The position numbers and the translations under genes are program-made. A DNA stretch of 13,399 nt from an uncultured delta proteobacterium (GTDB taxonomy: Bacteria; Myxococcota_A; Polyangia; Polyangiales; Polyangiaceae): the NCBI GenBank assembly GCA_903893335.1, contig CAITLX010000684.1, positions 1-13,399 on the forward strand, in the 5' to 3' direction. Numbering within the stretch: the stretch's first letter is position 1; each line of letters starts with the position of its first letter. The notes below the pieces were generated by a model. The model was not told the origin of the DNA. It saw only the letters and a list, made by a program, of their open reading frames with translations, and made no database searches. Below, one piece after another: positions 1 through 7,202 of the stretch.

Positions 1-125
1 GGCGCCGCCTCGCTCGCGACGTCGGGCGCCGCGTCGGCGCCACCCGCGCCGTCGGCGACGGGGTCGGACGAGGTGCAGCCCCACGCCGAGAGCGCGACGG
101 AGGCGAGGAGGGCGAGGCTGCGCAT
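1..125 (-). CDS. Partial exported lipoprotein, N-terminus only
   Basis: The first 41 codons of a minus-strand gene that runs off the left edge. It opens with ATG (123-125) and reads MRSLALLASVALSAWGC, a short basic start, a hydrophobic core and a Cys at residue 17. This looks like a signal-peptidase-II signal, although Trp at -2 of the lipobox is unusual, so ordinary signal cleavage is possible. After the Cys comes an Asp/Ala/Gly-rich stretch like the linker of the lipoprotein gene just upstream (152-1543). A GGAG lies 7 bases before the ATG. The 26-base gap after the upstream stop suggests the same operon. The folded domain is outside the window, so no function can be assigned. Confidence 0.75.
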   Translation of the reverse strand, partial: MRSLALLASVALSAWGCTSSDPVADGAGGADAAPDVASEAA

Positions 126-151
126 GGAGGGCTCCGCGGAGGGTGCGTTCG

Positions 152-1543
152 TCAGTTGGGGCAGGCGATGCCGTTGGTCACCGCGAAGCGAATGACGAGC
201 GCCTTCTGGTAGGAGAGCGTGCTCGAACCGCCCACGAGGATACCCCCCTCGCAACCGGGGCGCCAAGCCGCCGCGTGGAGCTGGATCGCGTCGCTCACCG
301 CGTACGGAGCGGCGTTGAGGTTGGGGATCGAGACGCTCACGATGTCGGCGCGGTCGTAGAGGGCGTGCCGGTACTCGAACAGCGTTCCCTCGGTGCCCGA
401 CAGCCCGCCGAGCACCAGCGCGCGCCGCCCGTCGGTCGCGAACGAGACCGCGAAGGTGGCGTCGAGCACCGGGACGATCGACGGGGCGGTCTGCCACACG
501 CCGCGCTCGAAGCGAAAGAGGCTGCCCGACGACCACCCCACCGCGAGCGCGTAGTCGCCCTGCGGCCTCGCCGAGAGGCGCGCGGTGTTGCCCACGCTCG
601 CGGGCTCGACGACGAACGCGCCGCTGCCGTCGACGTGCAGCAGCTCGCCGCCGTTGGTGCCGCACGCGATCGGCTGCGCGGGGGCGCCGAACGCGTCGGT
701 CGCCCAGCCGAGGTCGGTGCAGCCCGCCGAGGTCGCGGTCGCCGCCGGGCTGCCGCGCCCCGACGCGGGGTCGAACGGCCAGACGTACGCGAGGTAGCCG
801 CCGCCGTTCGGCTTCTGCCCGAGCAGCCGCGCCGCGCCCCCCTCGGGCGCCACCGCGAGCGCCTCGTACGAGCCGCCGGCGAACGATTGGCCGGCCATGA
901 GCGCGACGGTGCCCGCCGCGTGGTCGTAGAGGTAGACGCGCCCCTCGGGGGCCGACGCGACGTTCCCGAGCAGCACCGCCGTCGCGCCCCCCGCGACGAA
1001 CGAGACGGCGCGCCACGACACGGTCGCGCCCACCGACGCGATCTTGGTCAGCGATCGCGCGACGGGGTCGTAGCGGTAAACCGCATCGGTCGCGTTGAGC
1101 ACGAGCGCGTAGTCGCCCGACGGGTGCCACGCGGCGGCCTTCGGATCGACGAGCCCGTACGCCGCGACCGCGTCGTACTGGTAGACGCCGATGGACGCGG
1201 GCGCGCTCGCGTCGGCAACAGCGTGGTCGGCCGACGCATCGACAGCTCCATCGACGGCAGCCTCCGCGGCCACGTCCGCGCCCACGTCGGTCGGGCTGTC
1301 GGCAGGCGCGTCGAGCGGCGCGTCGGCGGCGTCGCCCGCGACGTCGAGCGTCACGTCGCCGCCGGTGTCCGCCGAGGTGTCGGCGGCGTCCCCGTCCACC
1401 GCGTCGGCGTCGCGCGCGTCGAGGCTCGCGTCACTGCCCGCGTCACGCGCCTCGAACGGCGGCGCTGCGCCCTCCGCGCAGCCCGCGACGAGCAACCCCA
1501 GCCCGACGACGAAGACTCCCCTCACCTCCCCGGGAGGGTACAC
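152..1543 (-). CDS. Exported lipoprotein with Asp/Ala-rich linker and beta-propeller-like domain
   Basis: A 463-residue protein from GTG at 1541-1543. An in-frame GTG at 1523-1525 would give a cleaner lipoprotein signal, MRGVFVVGLGLLVAGC. Neither start has a well-spaced Shine-Dalgarno; the longer one begins four bases after the amidase stop and could be translationally coupled. The lipobox LVAGC puts the lipidated Cys at residue 22 (16 from the shorter start). Residues about 33-117 are low-complexity Asp/Ala with Thr, Ser and Gly, a flexible acidic spacer. Residues about 118-463 hold repeating units of the type AAAWHPSGDYAL followed by VYRYDP, then similar segments with VYLYDH, YVWPFDP and LFRFERG, ending with AAAWRPG. 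I read these as six or seven WD40/YVTN-like blades. No catalytic motif is visible. It is probably a surface or periplasmic binding protein with unknown ligand. Confidence 0.8.
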   Translation of the reverse strand: MYPPGEVRGVFVVGLGLLVAGCAEGAAPPFEARDAGSDASLDARDADAVDGDAADTSADTGGDVTLDVAGDAADAPLDAPADSPTDVGADVAAEAAVDGAVDASADHAVADASAPASIGVYQYDAVAAYGLVDPKAAAWHPSGDYALVLNATDAVYRYDPVARSLTKIASVGATVSWRAVSFVAGGATAVLLGNVASAPEGRVYLYDHAAGTVALMAGQSFAGGSYEALAVAPEGGAARLLGQKPNGGGYLAYVWPFDPASGRGSPAATATSAGCTDLGWATDAFGAPAQPIACGTNGGELLHVDGSGAFVVEPASVGNTARLSARPQGDYALAVGWSSGSLFRFERGVWQTAPSIVPVLDATFAVSFATDGRRALVLGGLSGTEGTLFEYRHALYDRADIVSVSIPNLNAAPYAVSDAIQLHAAAWRPGCEGGILVGGSSTLSYQKALVIRFAVTNGIACPN

Positions 1544-1547
1544 GCGA

Positions 1548-3002
1548 TCAGGCGACGACGGACATCGGGGGCACGACCCAGCCGCCGAACGCGCGCTCGA
1601 GCTCGAGCGCCACGGCGATGGTCACGTGGTCGTTGTCGTGCACCGCGCCGACCTGCACGCCGAGCGGGAGACCCTGCGCGTTGAGGCCGAGCGGCACCTG
1701 CGTCACGGGGATCTGCAGCGCGTTCCAGATCGCGGTGTAGGCCCAGCGAATGGGGGGCATGAGCGGCACGTAGTGGCGCGGCGCGGGGCTCGCGTACGAG
1801 GGGAAGAGCAGCACGCCGTGCGGCCCGATGCGCTCGACGATCTCGGCGCGCAGCTCGCGCCCCACGCGCGCGGCGCGCTCGGCGCCCGGCAGGCGCTCGG
1901 CCCACTTCTCGACCATCGCGAGCACGATCGCCGGCAGCGTGTGCGGCGAGCGGCGCGCCGCCCAGCGCAGAAGCTCGCGCGCGGGGCGCACCTGGCGGCC
2001 GTCGCCGAGCAGATCGGCGAAGCTCGTGCCGCCGGCCGAGGACATCATCTCCGACCAGATCTCGAGCGACTGCTTGAGCGCGGGGATGCGCGGGCGCTCG
2101 ATGCGCGCGCCGAGCCGCTCGAGGTGCGTCGCGACCCGCTGCTGCGCCTCGCGCAGATCGCGCGTGACGCCGACGAAGCCGTTGTCGGCGATGTCGACCA
2201 CGCGCAGCGTGGAGAGATCGACGTCCGCGGGGTCGAGCAGCGTCGCCTCCTTGCACACCGCGTCGAAGCCGTCGGGGCCCGCGAGCACGCGCAGCAGCGG
2301 CATGAGGTCCTCGGCGCGTCGGCAGAGCGGACCGGTCGCGAGGCTCGCGAGCGCGCCGGGCCCGGGGCTCGGGTACTGCCCGGTGCTCGGCACGAGCCCG
2401 CCGGTGGGCTTGTGGCCGAAGACGCCGTTGAAGAAGGCCGGCATGCGGATCGAGCCGCCGATGTCGGAGCCGAGCCCGAACGGCGACGCGCCCGAGCCGA
2501 CGATGGCCCCCTCGCCCCCCGAGCTTCCGCCGACGATGCGCGTCGGGTCGTACGGGTTGTTGCTCCGGCCGTAGACGCGGTTGTTCGACTCCATCCACAT
2601 GCACAGCTCGGACGTGTTGGTCACGCCGATCGGGATGGCGCCCGCGGCGCGCAGGCGAGCGACGGTGGTGGCGTCGTGATCGACCTGCACCGAGCGCCGC
2701 GACACGAGGCCCGAGGTGTTGGGCATGCCCACGAGCGCGAAGCACTCCTTGATGGTGCACGGCACGCCGTGCAGCGGCCCGAGCGCCGGCTCGTGCGCGG
2801 CGAGGCGACGGTCGGCCTCGTCGGCCTCGGCGCGCGCGGCGACGAAGCGGTCGGCGACGACGGCGTTGAGCACGGGGTTGAGCCGCTCGACCGCGTCGAT
2901 GTGCGCGTCGACGACGGCGCGCGACGAGACCTCGCGGCGACGGATGCGCCCGGCGAGGTCGATGGCGGACGCGCGGAGGAGGGGCTCGCGGGCTGTGGAC
3001 AC
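1548..3002 (-). CDS. Amidase signature family hydrolase, FAAH-like
   Basis: A 484-residue serine hydrolase of the amidase signature family, which cleaves C-N amide bonds with a Ser-cisSer-Lys triad. The triad is visible: Lys85 in PCTIKE, Ser160 in GGSSGGEG and nucleophile Ser184 in DIGGSIR. The spacings of 75 and 24 residues equal those of mammalian fatty acid amide hydrolase (K142, S217, S241). The Glu after GGSSGG also matches FAAH rather than GatA, which usually has Ser-Ala there. There is no signal peptide, so it is probably cytoplasmic. It starts at GTG 3000-3002 with no clear Shine-Dalgarno, and no good alternative start precedes the conserved region. It is first in a minus-strand run with two lipoproteins and diverges from an acyl-CoA synthetase. 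The family call is secure; the substrate (fatty amide, aryl amide or other) is inferred only from FAAH resemblance. Confidence 0.9.
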   Translation of the reverse strand: MSTAREPLLRASAIDLAGRIRRREVSSRAVVDAHIDAVERLNPVLNAVVADRFVAARAEADEADRRLAAHEPALGPLHGVPCTIKECFALVGMPNTSGLVSRRSVQVDHDATTVARLRAAGAIPIGVTNTSELCMWMESNNRVYGRSNNPYDPTRIVGGSSGGEGAIVGSGASPFGLGSDIGGSIRMPAFFNGVFGHKPTGGLVPSTGQYPSPGPGALASLATGPLCRRAEDLMPLLRVLAGPDGFDAVCKEATLLDPADVDLSTLRVVDIADNGFVGVTRDLREAQQRVATHLERLGARIERPRIPALKQSLEIWSEMMSSAGGTSFADLLGDGRQVRPARELLRWAARRSPHTLPAIVLAMVEKWAERLPGAERAARVGRELRAEIVERIGPHGVLLFPSYASPAPRHYVPLMPPIRWAYTAIWNALQIPVTQVPLGLNAQGLPLGVQVGAVHDNDHVTIAVALELERAFGGWVVPPMSVVA

Positions 3003-3147
3003 GGGGCGGCACTAGCACGGCGGGGGGGCCGCATCGTGTCTCGCGGGCGCCCGCGCCCGCTCGGCCGCCGCATCGCTTCCGCACCACGGGCGACTCGGTG
3101 TAGGGATCGAGGGGTCAGACCGGCCACCGAGCGCCGGGGAGGAACGC
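3003..3147. promoter_or_regulatory. Divergent intergenic region, amidase / acyl-CoA synthetase
   Basis: This 145-base gap must hold promoters for both directions. I see a strong Shine-Dalgarno GGGGAGG (3136-3142) five bases before the synthetase ATG. A weak -10-like TAGGGA at 3101-3106 lies on the plus strand. A minus-strand CTAGTG lies close to the amidase start. None of the promoter-like hexamers has a convincing -35 partner, so exact promoters are not called. Confidence 0.45.
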
Positions 3148-4926
3148 ATGTCGAACGGCCGCACGGTGATGCAGGTGCTCGAGAGCACCGTCGAGAAGCA
3201 CGGCGACTCCCCCGCGTTGCGCGTGAAGGAGGGGGGCGCGTGGCGCGCCACCTCGTACCGCCGCTACCGCGACGACGTGCGCCGCGCCGCGCGCGGCATG
3301 ATGAAGCTCGGCCTCGAGCCGGGCCTCGGTGTCGCCATCATCGGCTTCAACTGCCCCGAGTGGGTCGTCGCCGACGTCGCCGCGATCTACGCGGGCGGCG
3401 TGCCGGCGGGCATCTACACGACGAGCACCCCCGAGCAGTGCCAGTACATCGCGAGCCACTGCGACGCGGCCATCGCCGTCGTCGAGGACGCCGAGCAGCT
3501 CGCCAAGTTCGTCGCCGTGCGCGCCGAGCTGCCGCGCCTGCGCGCCATCGTCGTGATGCACGGCGCGGCGTCGGGCGAGGGCGTCCACACCTGGAGCGAG
3601 CTGCTCGCGCTCGGCGACGCCGTGCCCGAGGCCGACCTCGAGGCGCGCATGGCGGCGCAGAAGCCCGACGACGTCTGCACCCTGATCTACACCTCGGGCA
3701 CGACCGGCCAGCCGAAGGCCGTGATGATCACCCACGACAACGTGACGTGGACGGCCGAGCAGGCCATCTCGCTGCTCGGCGTCGCCGCCGGCGAGCAGGC
3801 CATCAGCTACCTGCCGCTCAGCCACGTCGCCGAGCAGATGCTCTCCATCCACGGCCCCATGCGCCTCGGCGTGTGCGTCTGGTTCGCCGAGAGCCTCGAG
3901 AAGCTGGGCGACAACCTGCGCGAGGTGCGCCCCCACTACTTCATGGGCGTGCCGCGCGTGTGGGAGAAGATCCAGGAGAAGATGCAGGCGGCGGGCGCCG
4001 CCAACAGCGGGCTCAAGAAGAAGCTCGCAGCCTGGGCGCGCGGCGTGGGCCTCGAGGGGCAGCGCGCGCTCGAGGCTGGGCGGCCGCGTCCGCTCCTGTA
4101 CGGCGTGGCCGACAAGCTCGTCTTCTCCAAGGTGCGCGAGCGGCTCGGGCTCGACCGCTGTCGCCTCCAGGTCACCTCGGCGGCGCCGATCTCGCGCGAC
4201 ACGCTCGAGTTCTTCGGCAGCCTCGGCATCCCGCTCTACGAGGTGTACGGCATGAGCGAGTGCACCGGCCCCGCGACGATCTCGCTGCCGGGGCGCATCC
4301 GCACCGGCAAGGCCGGCTTCGCGATGCCCGGCACCGAGCTCAAGATCGCCGCCGACGGCGAGGTGTGCATGCGCGGCCGGCACGTGTTCAAGGGCTACCT
4401 GAAGAACCCCGAGGCGACGGGCGACACGCTCGACGCCGAGGGCTGGCTGCACTCGGGCGACGTCGGCACCATCGACGCCGAGGGCTTCCTCCAGATCACC
4501 GACCGCAAGAAGGACCTGCTCATCACCGCCGGCGGCGAGAACATCGCCCCCCAGCTCATCGAGGGCATGCTCAAGGGCATCCCCGTCGTCAGCCAGGCGG
4601 TGGTCGTCGGCGACCGCGCGAAGTACCTCGCGGCGCTGCTCACGCTCGACGCCGCGAAGGTCGTGCAGGTCGCCGCCGCGTGCGGCAGCCCCGCCAAGAC
4701 GGCCGCCGAAGCCGCGACCTGCCCCACCTTCACCGCCGCGCTCCAGCTCGACATCGACGGCGTCAACGGCAAGCTGGCGCGCGTGCAGACGGTCAAGCGC
4801 TGGACGGTGCTCGCGGGCGAGCTGACCATCGAGGGGGGCGAGCTGACCCCCACGATGAAGGTCAAGCGCAAGGTCGTGAACGAGAAGTACGCCAGCGAAA
4901 TCGCCGCGCTCTACCGCGAGCCCTGA
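3148..4926 (+). CDS. Long-chain acyl-CoA synthetase (AMP-forming), bubblegum/FadD15-type
   Basis: A 592-residue ANL-superfamily enzyme that adenylates a fatty acid with ATP and transfers it to CoA. The core motifs are in order. The phosphate-binding loop YTSGTTGQPKA covers residues 181-191. The A5 motif VYGMSECTG begins at 366. The A7 region has LHSGD at 434-438, followed by TDRKKDLLITAGGENI from 451. The C-terminal lysine region is TPTMKVKRKVVNEKY, residues 567-581. That last motif and AGGENIAP are characteristic of the ACSBG (bubblegum)/FadD15 branch. There is no signal peptide, so it is cytosolic or membrane-peripheral. The start is fixed by GGGGAGG five bases upstream. The metallo-hydrolase follows 67 bases later on the same strand. 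Chain-length preference cannot be read from the sequence. Confidence 0.95.
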   Translation: MSNGRTVMQVLESTVEKHGDSPALRVKEGGAWRATSYRRYRDDVRRAARGMMKLGLEPGLGVAIIGFNCPEWVVADVAAIYAGGVPAGIYTTSTPEQCQYIASHCDAAIAVVEDAEQLAKFVAVRAELPRLRAIVVMHGAASGEGVHTWSELLALGDAVPEADLEARMAAQKPDDVCTLIYTSGTTGQPKAVMITHDNVTWTAEQAISLLGVAAGEQAISYLPLSHVAEQMLSIHGPMRLGVCVWFAESLEKLGDNLREVRPHYFMGVPRVWEKIQEKMQAAGAANSGLKKKLAAWARGVGLEGQRALEAGRPRPLLYGVADKLVFSKVRERLGLDRCRLQVTSAAPISRDTLEFFGSLGIPLYEVYGMSECTGPATISLPGRIRTGKAGFAMPGTELKIAADGEVCMRGRHVFKGYLKNPEATGDTLDAEGWLHSGDVGTIDAEGFLQITDRKKDLLITAGGENIAPQLIEGMLKGIPVVSQAVVVGDRAKYLAALLTLDAAKVVQVAAACGSPAKTAAEAATCPTFTAALQLDIDGVNGKLARVQTVKRWTVLAGELTIEGGELTPTMKVKRKVVNEKYASEIAALYREP

Positions 4927-4993
4927 CCGCCTCGCGCGGCCCTTCGCAAAACGTACGCGACAACGCTCGTCGATTCGCTCTATCGTAGGGTCG

Positions 4994-5851
4994 ATGCGGG
5001 TCACGTTCTACGGCGTGCGCGGTTCGATCGCGACCCCTGGTTTGTCGACCGTTCGCTACGGGGGCAACACGGTCTGCGTCGACGTGCGCCTCTCGGACGG
5101 CACCGTGCTGGTGCTCGACGCCGGCACGGGCATCCGCGAGCTGGGGCGGGTGCTGCTCGCCGAGGAGCACCGCGGCGTCATCCACTCGCTCATCACGCAC
5201 GCGCACTGGGACCACATCATCGGGCTCCCCTTCTTCGGCCCCATCTGGCGCAAGGACACGCACCTCGTGTTCCACCCGCTCGCGACGGCCGCGCAGGAGA
5301 AGCTGCGCCACGACTCCATCCTGTTCAACGAGATCCACTTCCCGGTGCGCTCGCACGACATCCCCGCGCGCATCGAGCTCGTCGAGCCGAAGGACGAGCG
5401 CTGGCGCGTCGGCTCGGCCATCGTCACGCGCATCGCGCTCAACCACCCCGGGGGCGCGCAGGGCTTCCGCGTCGACGACGCCGACGGCGCCTCGCTCTGC
5501 TACCTCACCGACAACGAGCTCGCCCCTCCCGGGCCGGCCGCCACGTCGATCGACGAGCTCGCGCGCTTCTCGCGCGGCGCCGGCCTGCTCATCCACGATG
5601 CGCAGTACGTCGAGGCCGACATGCCGGCCAAGCGCGGCTGGGGCCACTCGCTGGTCAGCGACGTGCTCGAGCTCGCCAAGCGCGCCGAGGCCGCGACCGT
5701 CGCGCTCTTCCACCACGAGCCCGAGCGCGGCGACGCCGAGCTCGACAACATCGGCGTGACGGCGAGCAGCTGGCTCCAGACCCACGCCCCGGCGACCAAG
5801 GCCGTGGTCGCGCGCGAGGGCCTCGCGCTCGAAGTCGCGGCTCCGAAGTGA
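4994..5851 (+). CDS. Metallo-beta-lactamase-fold hydrolase, PhnP/cyclic-phosphodiesterase-like
   Basis: A 285-residue one-domain metallo-hydrolase. The metal motif THAHWDH gives His69, His71, Asp73 and His74. Further likely ligands are His151 (NHPGG), the bridging Asp173 (YLTDNE) and a C-terminal His240 (ALFHH). The opening VTFYGVRGSIATPG, the GGNT segment at 23-26 and LIHDAQY with GWGHS (199-219) match MBL proteins related to PhnP and phosphoribosyl cyclic phosphodiesterases, not beta-lactamases or RNase J. The family start matches this ATG, so no N-terminal domain is missing. There is no signal peptide, so it is cytoplasmic. The upstream Shine-Dalgarno is poor, and a TATCGT at 4981-4986 with GCGACA 18 bases before it could be a promoter for a nearly leaderless message. 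Substrate is unknown; it may be co-transcribed with the synthetase and the protease. Confidence 0.9.
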   Translation: MRVTFYGVRGSIATPGLSTVRYGGNTVCVDVRLSDGTVLVLDAGTGIRELGRVLLAEEHRGVIHSLITHAHWDHIIGLPFFGPIWRKDTHLVFHPLATAAQEKLRHDSILFNEIHFPVRSHDIPARIELVEPKDERWRVGSAIVTRIALNHPGGAQGFRVDDADGASLCYLTDNELAPPGPAATSIDELARFSRGAGLLIHDAQYVEADMPAKRGWGHSLVSDVLELAKRAEAATVALFHHEPERGDAELDNIGVTASSWLQTHAPATKAVVAREGLALEVAAPK

Positions 5852-5885
5852 CGTCTCCGAAATAGCCCGCCCGAGAGGCGCGGGA

Positions 5886-7109
5886 ATGGCGCGCGGCGAC
5901 GGCGGGTTGCACCCCCGACCCATGCCGATCCGCCCCACGCTTCGCTCGCCCCTTCCCGTCGTCTGCCTCGCGCTGCTCACAGCGACGGTGAGCTGTCGCC
6001 ATGCCTCGGCTGCCGCGTCGCCGCCGCCGGCCGCGACGACCACCGCGTTCGCGAGCGTGCCGGCTCCGTTCGCCACGCCGCCCGTCCTGCCCGGCACGCC
6101 CGACGTGGCGACGCTGGTCGCGAAGGTCAAGCCGGCGGTGGTCAACATCACGACCGTCCACGAGATCGCGGTGCGCCGCCCCGGCATCGAGTTCCCGTTC
6201 GGCTTCGACCCGTTCGGCGGCGGGGGCCCGTCGCGCGGCGGCGACGACGTCGTGCGCCAGCAGTCGCTCGGCTCGGGCTTCCTCGTCGACTCGGCGGGGC
6301 ACGTCGTGACCAACGCCCACGTGGTCGAGGGGGCCGACGAGGTTCGCGTGCGCCTCGCCGACGAGCGCGAGTTCGAGGCGAAGGTGCGCGGGCGCGACGC
6401 GCGCCTCGACCTCGCGGTGCTCGAGCTGGTCGGCGCGCACGATCTCCCGGCCGCGTCGCTCGGGTCGAGCGCGGCGCTGCGCGTCGGCGAGTACGTCGTC
6501 GCCATCGGCAACCCCTTCGGCCTCGGGCACACCGTGACGATGGGCATCGTGAGCGCGAAGGACCGCGCCATCGGCGCCGGGCCCTACGACGACTTCATCC
6601 AGACCGACGCGTCGATCAACCCCGGCAACAGCGGCGGGCCGCTGTTCGATCTGCGCGGGCAGGTCGTCGGCATCAACACCGCGATCAACCCCAACGGCCG
6701 CGGCATCGGCTTCGCCATCCCCATCGACGCGCTGCGCGAGGTGCTCGCGCAGCTCATCGACACCGGGCACGTCTCGCGCGGCCGGCTCGGCGTGCACATC
6801 CAGGCGGTCGACGTCGCGCTCGCGCGGGCCATCGGCCTCGACCGCCCACGCGGCGCGCTCGTGCGCGAGCTCGAGCCGGCGGGCCCCGCCGCGCGCGCGG
6901 GGCTCAAGGCAGGCGACGTCATCCTCGCCATCGACGGCGCCGAGGTGTCGCGCTCGGAGGACCTGCCGCGCCTGGTCGGCCGCCACGCGCCCGGCACGCG
7001 CCACACCCTGCGCGTGCTGCGCGACCGCGCGACGACCGAGCTGTCCATCCAGCTCGACGAGCTCGACGGCGATCCCCCGCCGCGCGCGCCCCGCGCGCCG
7101 CGACGCTGA
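5886..7109 (+). CDS. HtrA/DegP-type exported serine protease with one PDZ domain
   Basis: A 407-residue trypsin-like quality-control protease of the HtrA family. The triad is His145 (TNAHVV), Asp175 (RLDLAVLE) and Ser249 (NPGNSGGP). A single PDZ domain follows at about 300-392 (RLGVHIQ, then PAARAGLKAGDVI). Full DegP has two PDZ domains, so this is closer to DegS-like architecture. Gly-rich loop residues 104-120 precede the conserved GSGF. The ATG at 5886 is chosen because GAGAGG sits 7 bases upstream. An internal ATG at 5922 would give a shorter export signal, MPIRPTLRSPLPVVCLALL, ending at TVSC. That could be a lipoprotein signal, but the lipobox is weak and Ser/Ala-rich cleavage after ASAA is equally possible. 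Either way the protease should act outside the inner membrane. It lies 34 bases after the metallo-hydrolase. Confidence 0.93.
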   Translation: MARGDGGLHPRPMPIRPTLRSPLPVVCLALLTATVSCRHASAAASPPPAATTTAFASVPAPFATPPVLPGTPDVATLVAKVKPAVVNITTVHEIAVRRPGIEFPFGFDPFGGGGPSRGGDDVVRQQSLGSGFLVDSAGHVVTNAHVVEGADEVRVRLADEREFEAKVRGRDARLDLAVLELVGAHDLPAASLGSSAALRVGEYVVAIGNPFGLGHTVTMGIVSAKDRAIGAGPYDDFIQTDASINPGNSGGPLFDLRGQVVGINTAINPNGRGIGFAIPIDALREVLAQLIDTGHVSRGRLGVHIQAVDVALARAIGLDRPRGALVRELEPAGPAARAGLKAGDVILAIDGAEVSRSEDLPRLVGRHAPGTRHTLRVLRDRATTELSIQLDELDGDPPPRAPRAPRR

Positions 7110-7118
7110 CCGCAGGCG

Positions 7119-7148
7119 CCGCGCCCGGGCCCAAAGGCCCCCGCGCGG
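7119..7148 (+). terminator. Candidate two-part hairpin after the protease gene
   Basis: Ten bases after the HtrA stop, CCGCGC (7119-7124) can pair with GCGCGG (7143-7148), and GGGCC (7127-7131) with GGCCC (7136-7140) around a CAAA loop, separated by a CC/CC internal loop. There is no T-run, so it is not a classical intrinsic terminator. Its place between two plus-strand units, just before a candidate promoter, fits a termination or mRNA-stabilising role. Confidence 0.35.
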
Positions 7149-7161
7149 GAGGCCGGCGAAG

Positions 7162-7191
7162 TTGCTGGCCCATTGTGCGTGTGGGTATAGA
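7162..7191 (+). promoter_or_regulatory. Candidate sigma-70-type promoter for the DUF362/polyferredoxin unit
   Basis: TTGCTG (7162-7167) and TATAGA (7186-7191) are separated by 18 bases in a locally AT-richer patch. Initiation would fall a few bases before the ATG at 7203, giving a very short leader. No good Shine-Dalgarno is present there, which agrees with a near-leaderless message. Matches to consensus are only partial. Confidence 0.35.
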
Positions 7192-7202
7192 GAGCCCAAG
7201 GG

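Noticed and set aside
1525..1538. CCTCCC/GGGAGG palindrome between amidase and lipoprotein
   Set aside because: The centre is one base, so it cannot form a hairpin of use. It mainly reflects a GGGGAGG-like ribosome-site sequence and its chance complement.
1191..4988. A very long plus-strand open frame, 1265 codons
   Set aside because: It is antisense to the amidase and lipoprotein and out of frame with the synthetase. Its product is low-complexity Arg/Ala/Gly with no motifs, as expected for shadow frames in GC-rich DNA.
3115..5004. 629-codon minus-strand frame opposite the acyl-CoA synthetase
   Set aside because: Its His/Asp/Leu-rich product has no domain, while the plus strand carries every ANL motif.
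5865..5883. CCCGC...GCGGG hairpin just before the protease start
   Set aside because: A five-base stem with a bulge and no T-run. It covers the ribosome site and could in principle modulate translation, but it is too weak to call in this composition.
7166..7178. TGGCCC...TGC upstream of DUF362 as a sigma-54 promoter
   Set aside because: Only 8 bases separate GG and GC instead of 10, so the -24/-12 spacing is wrong.
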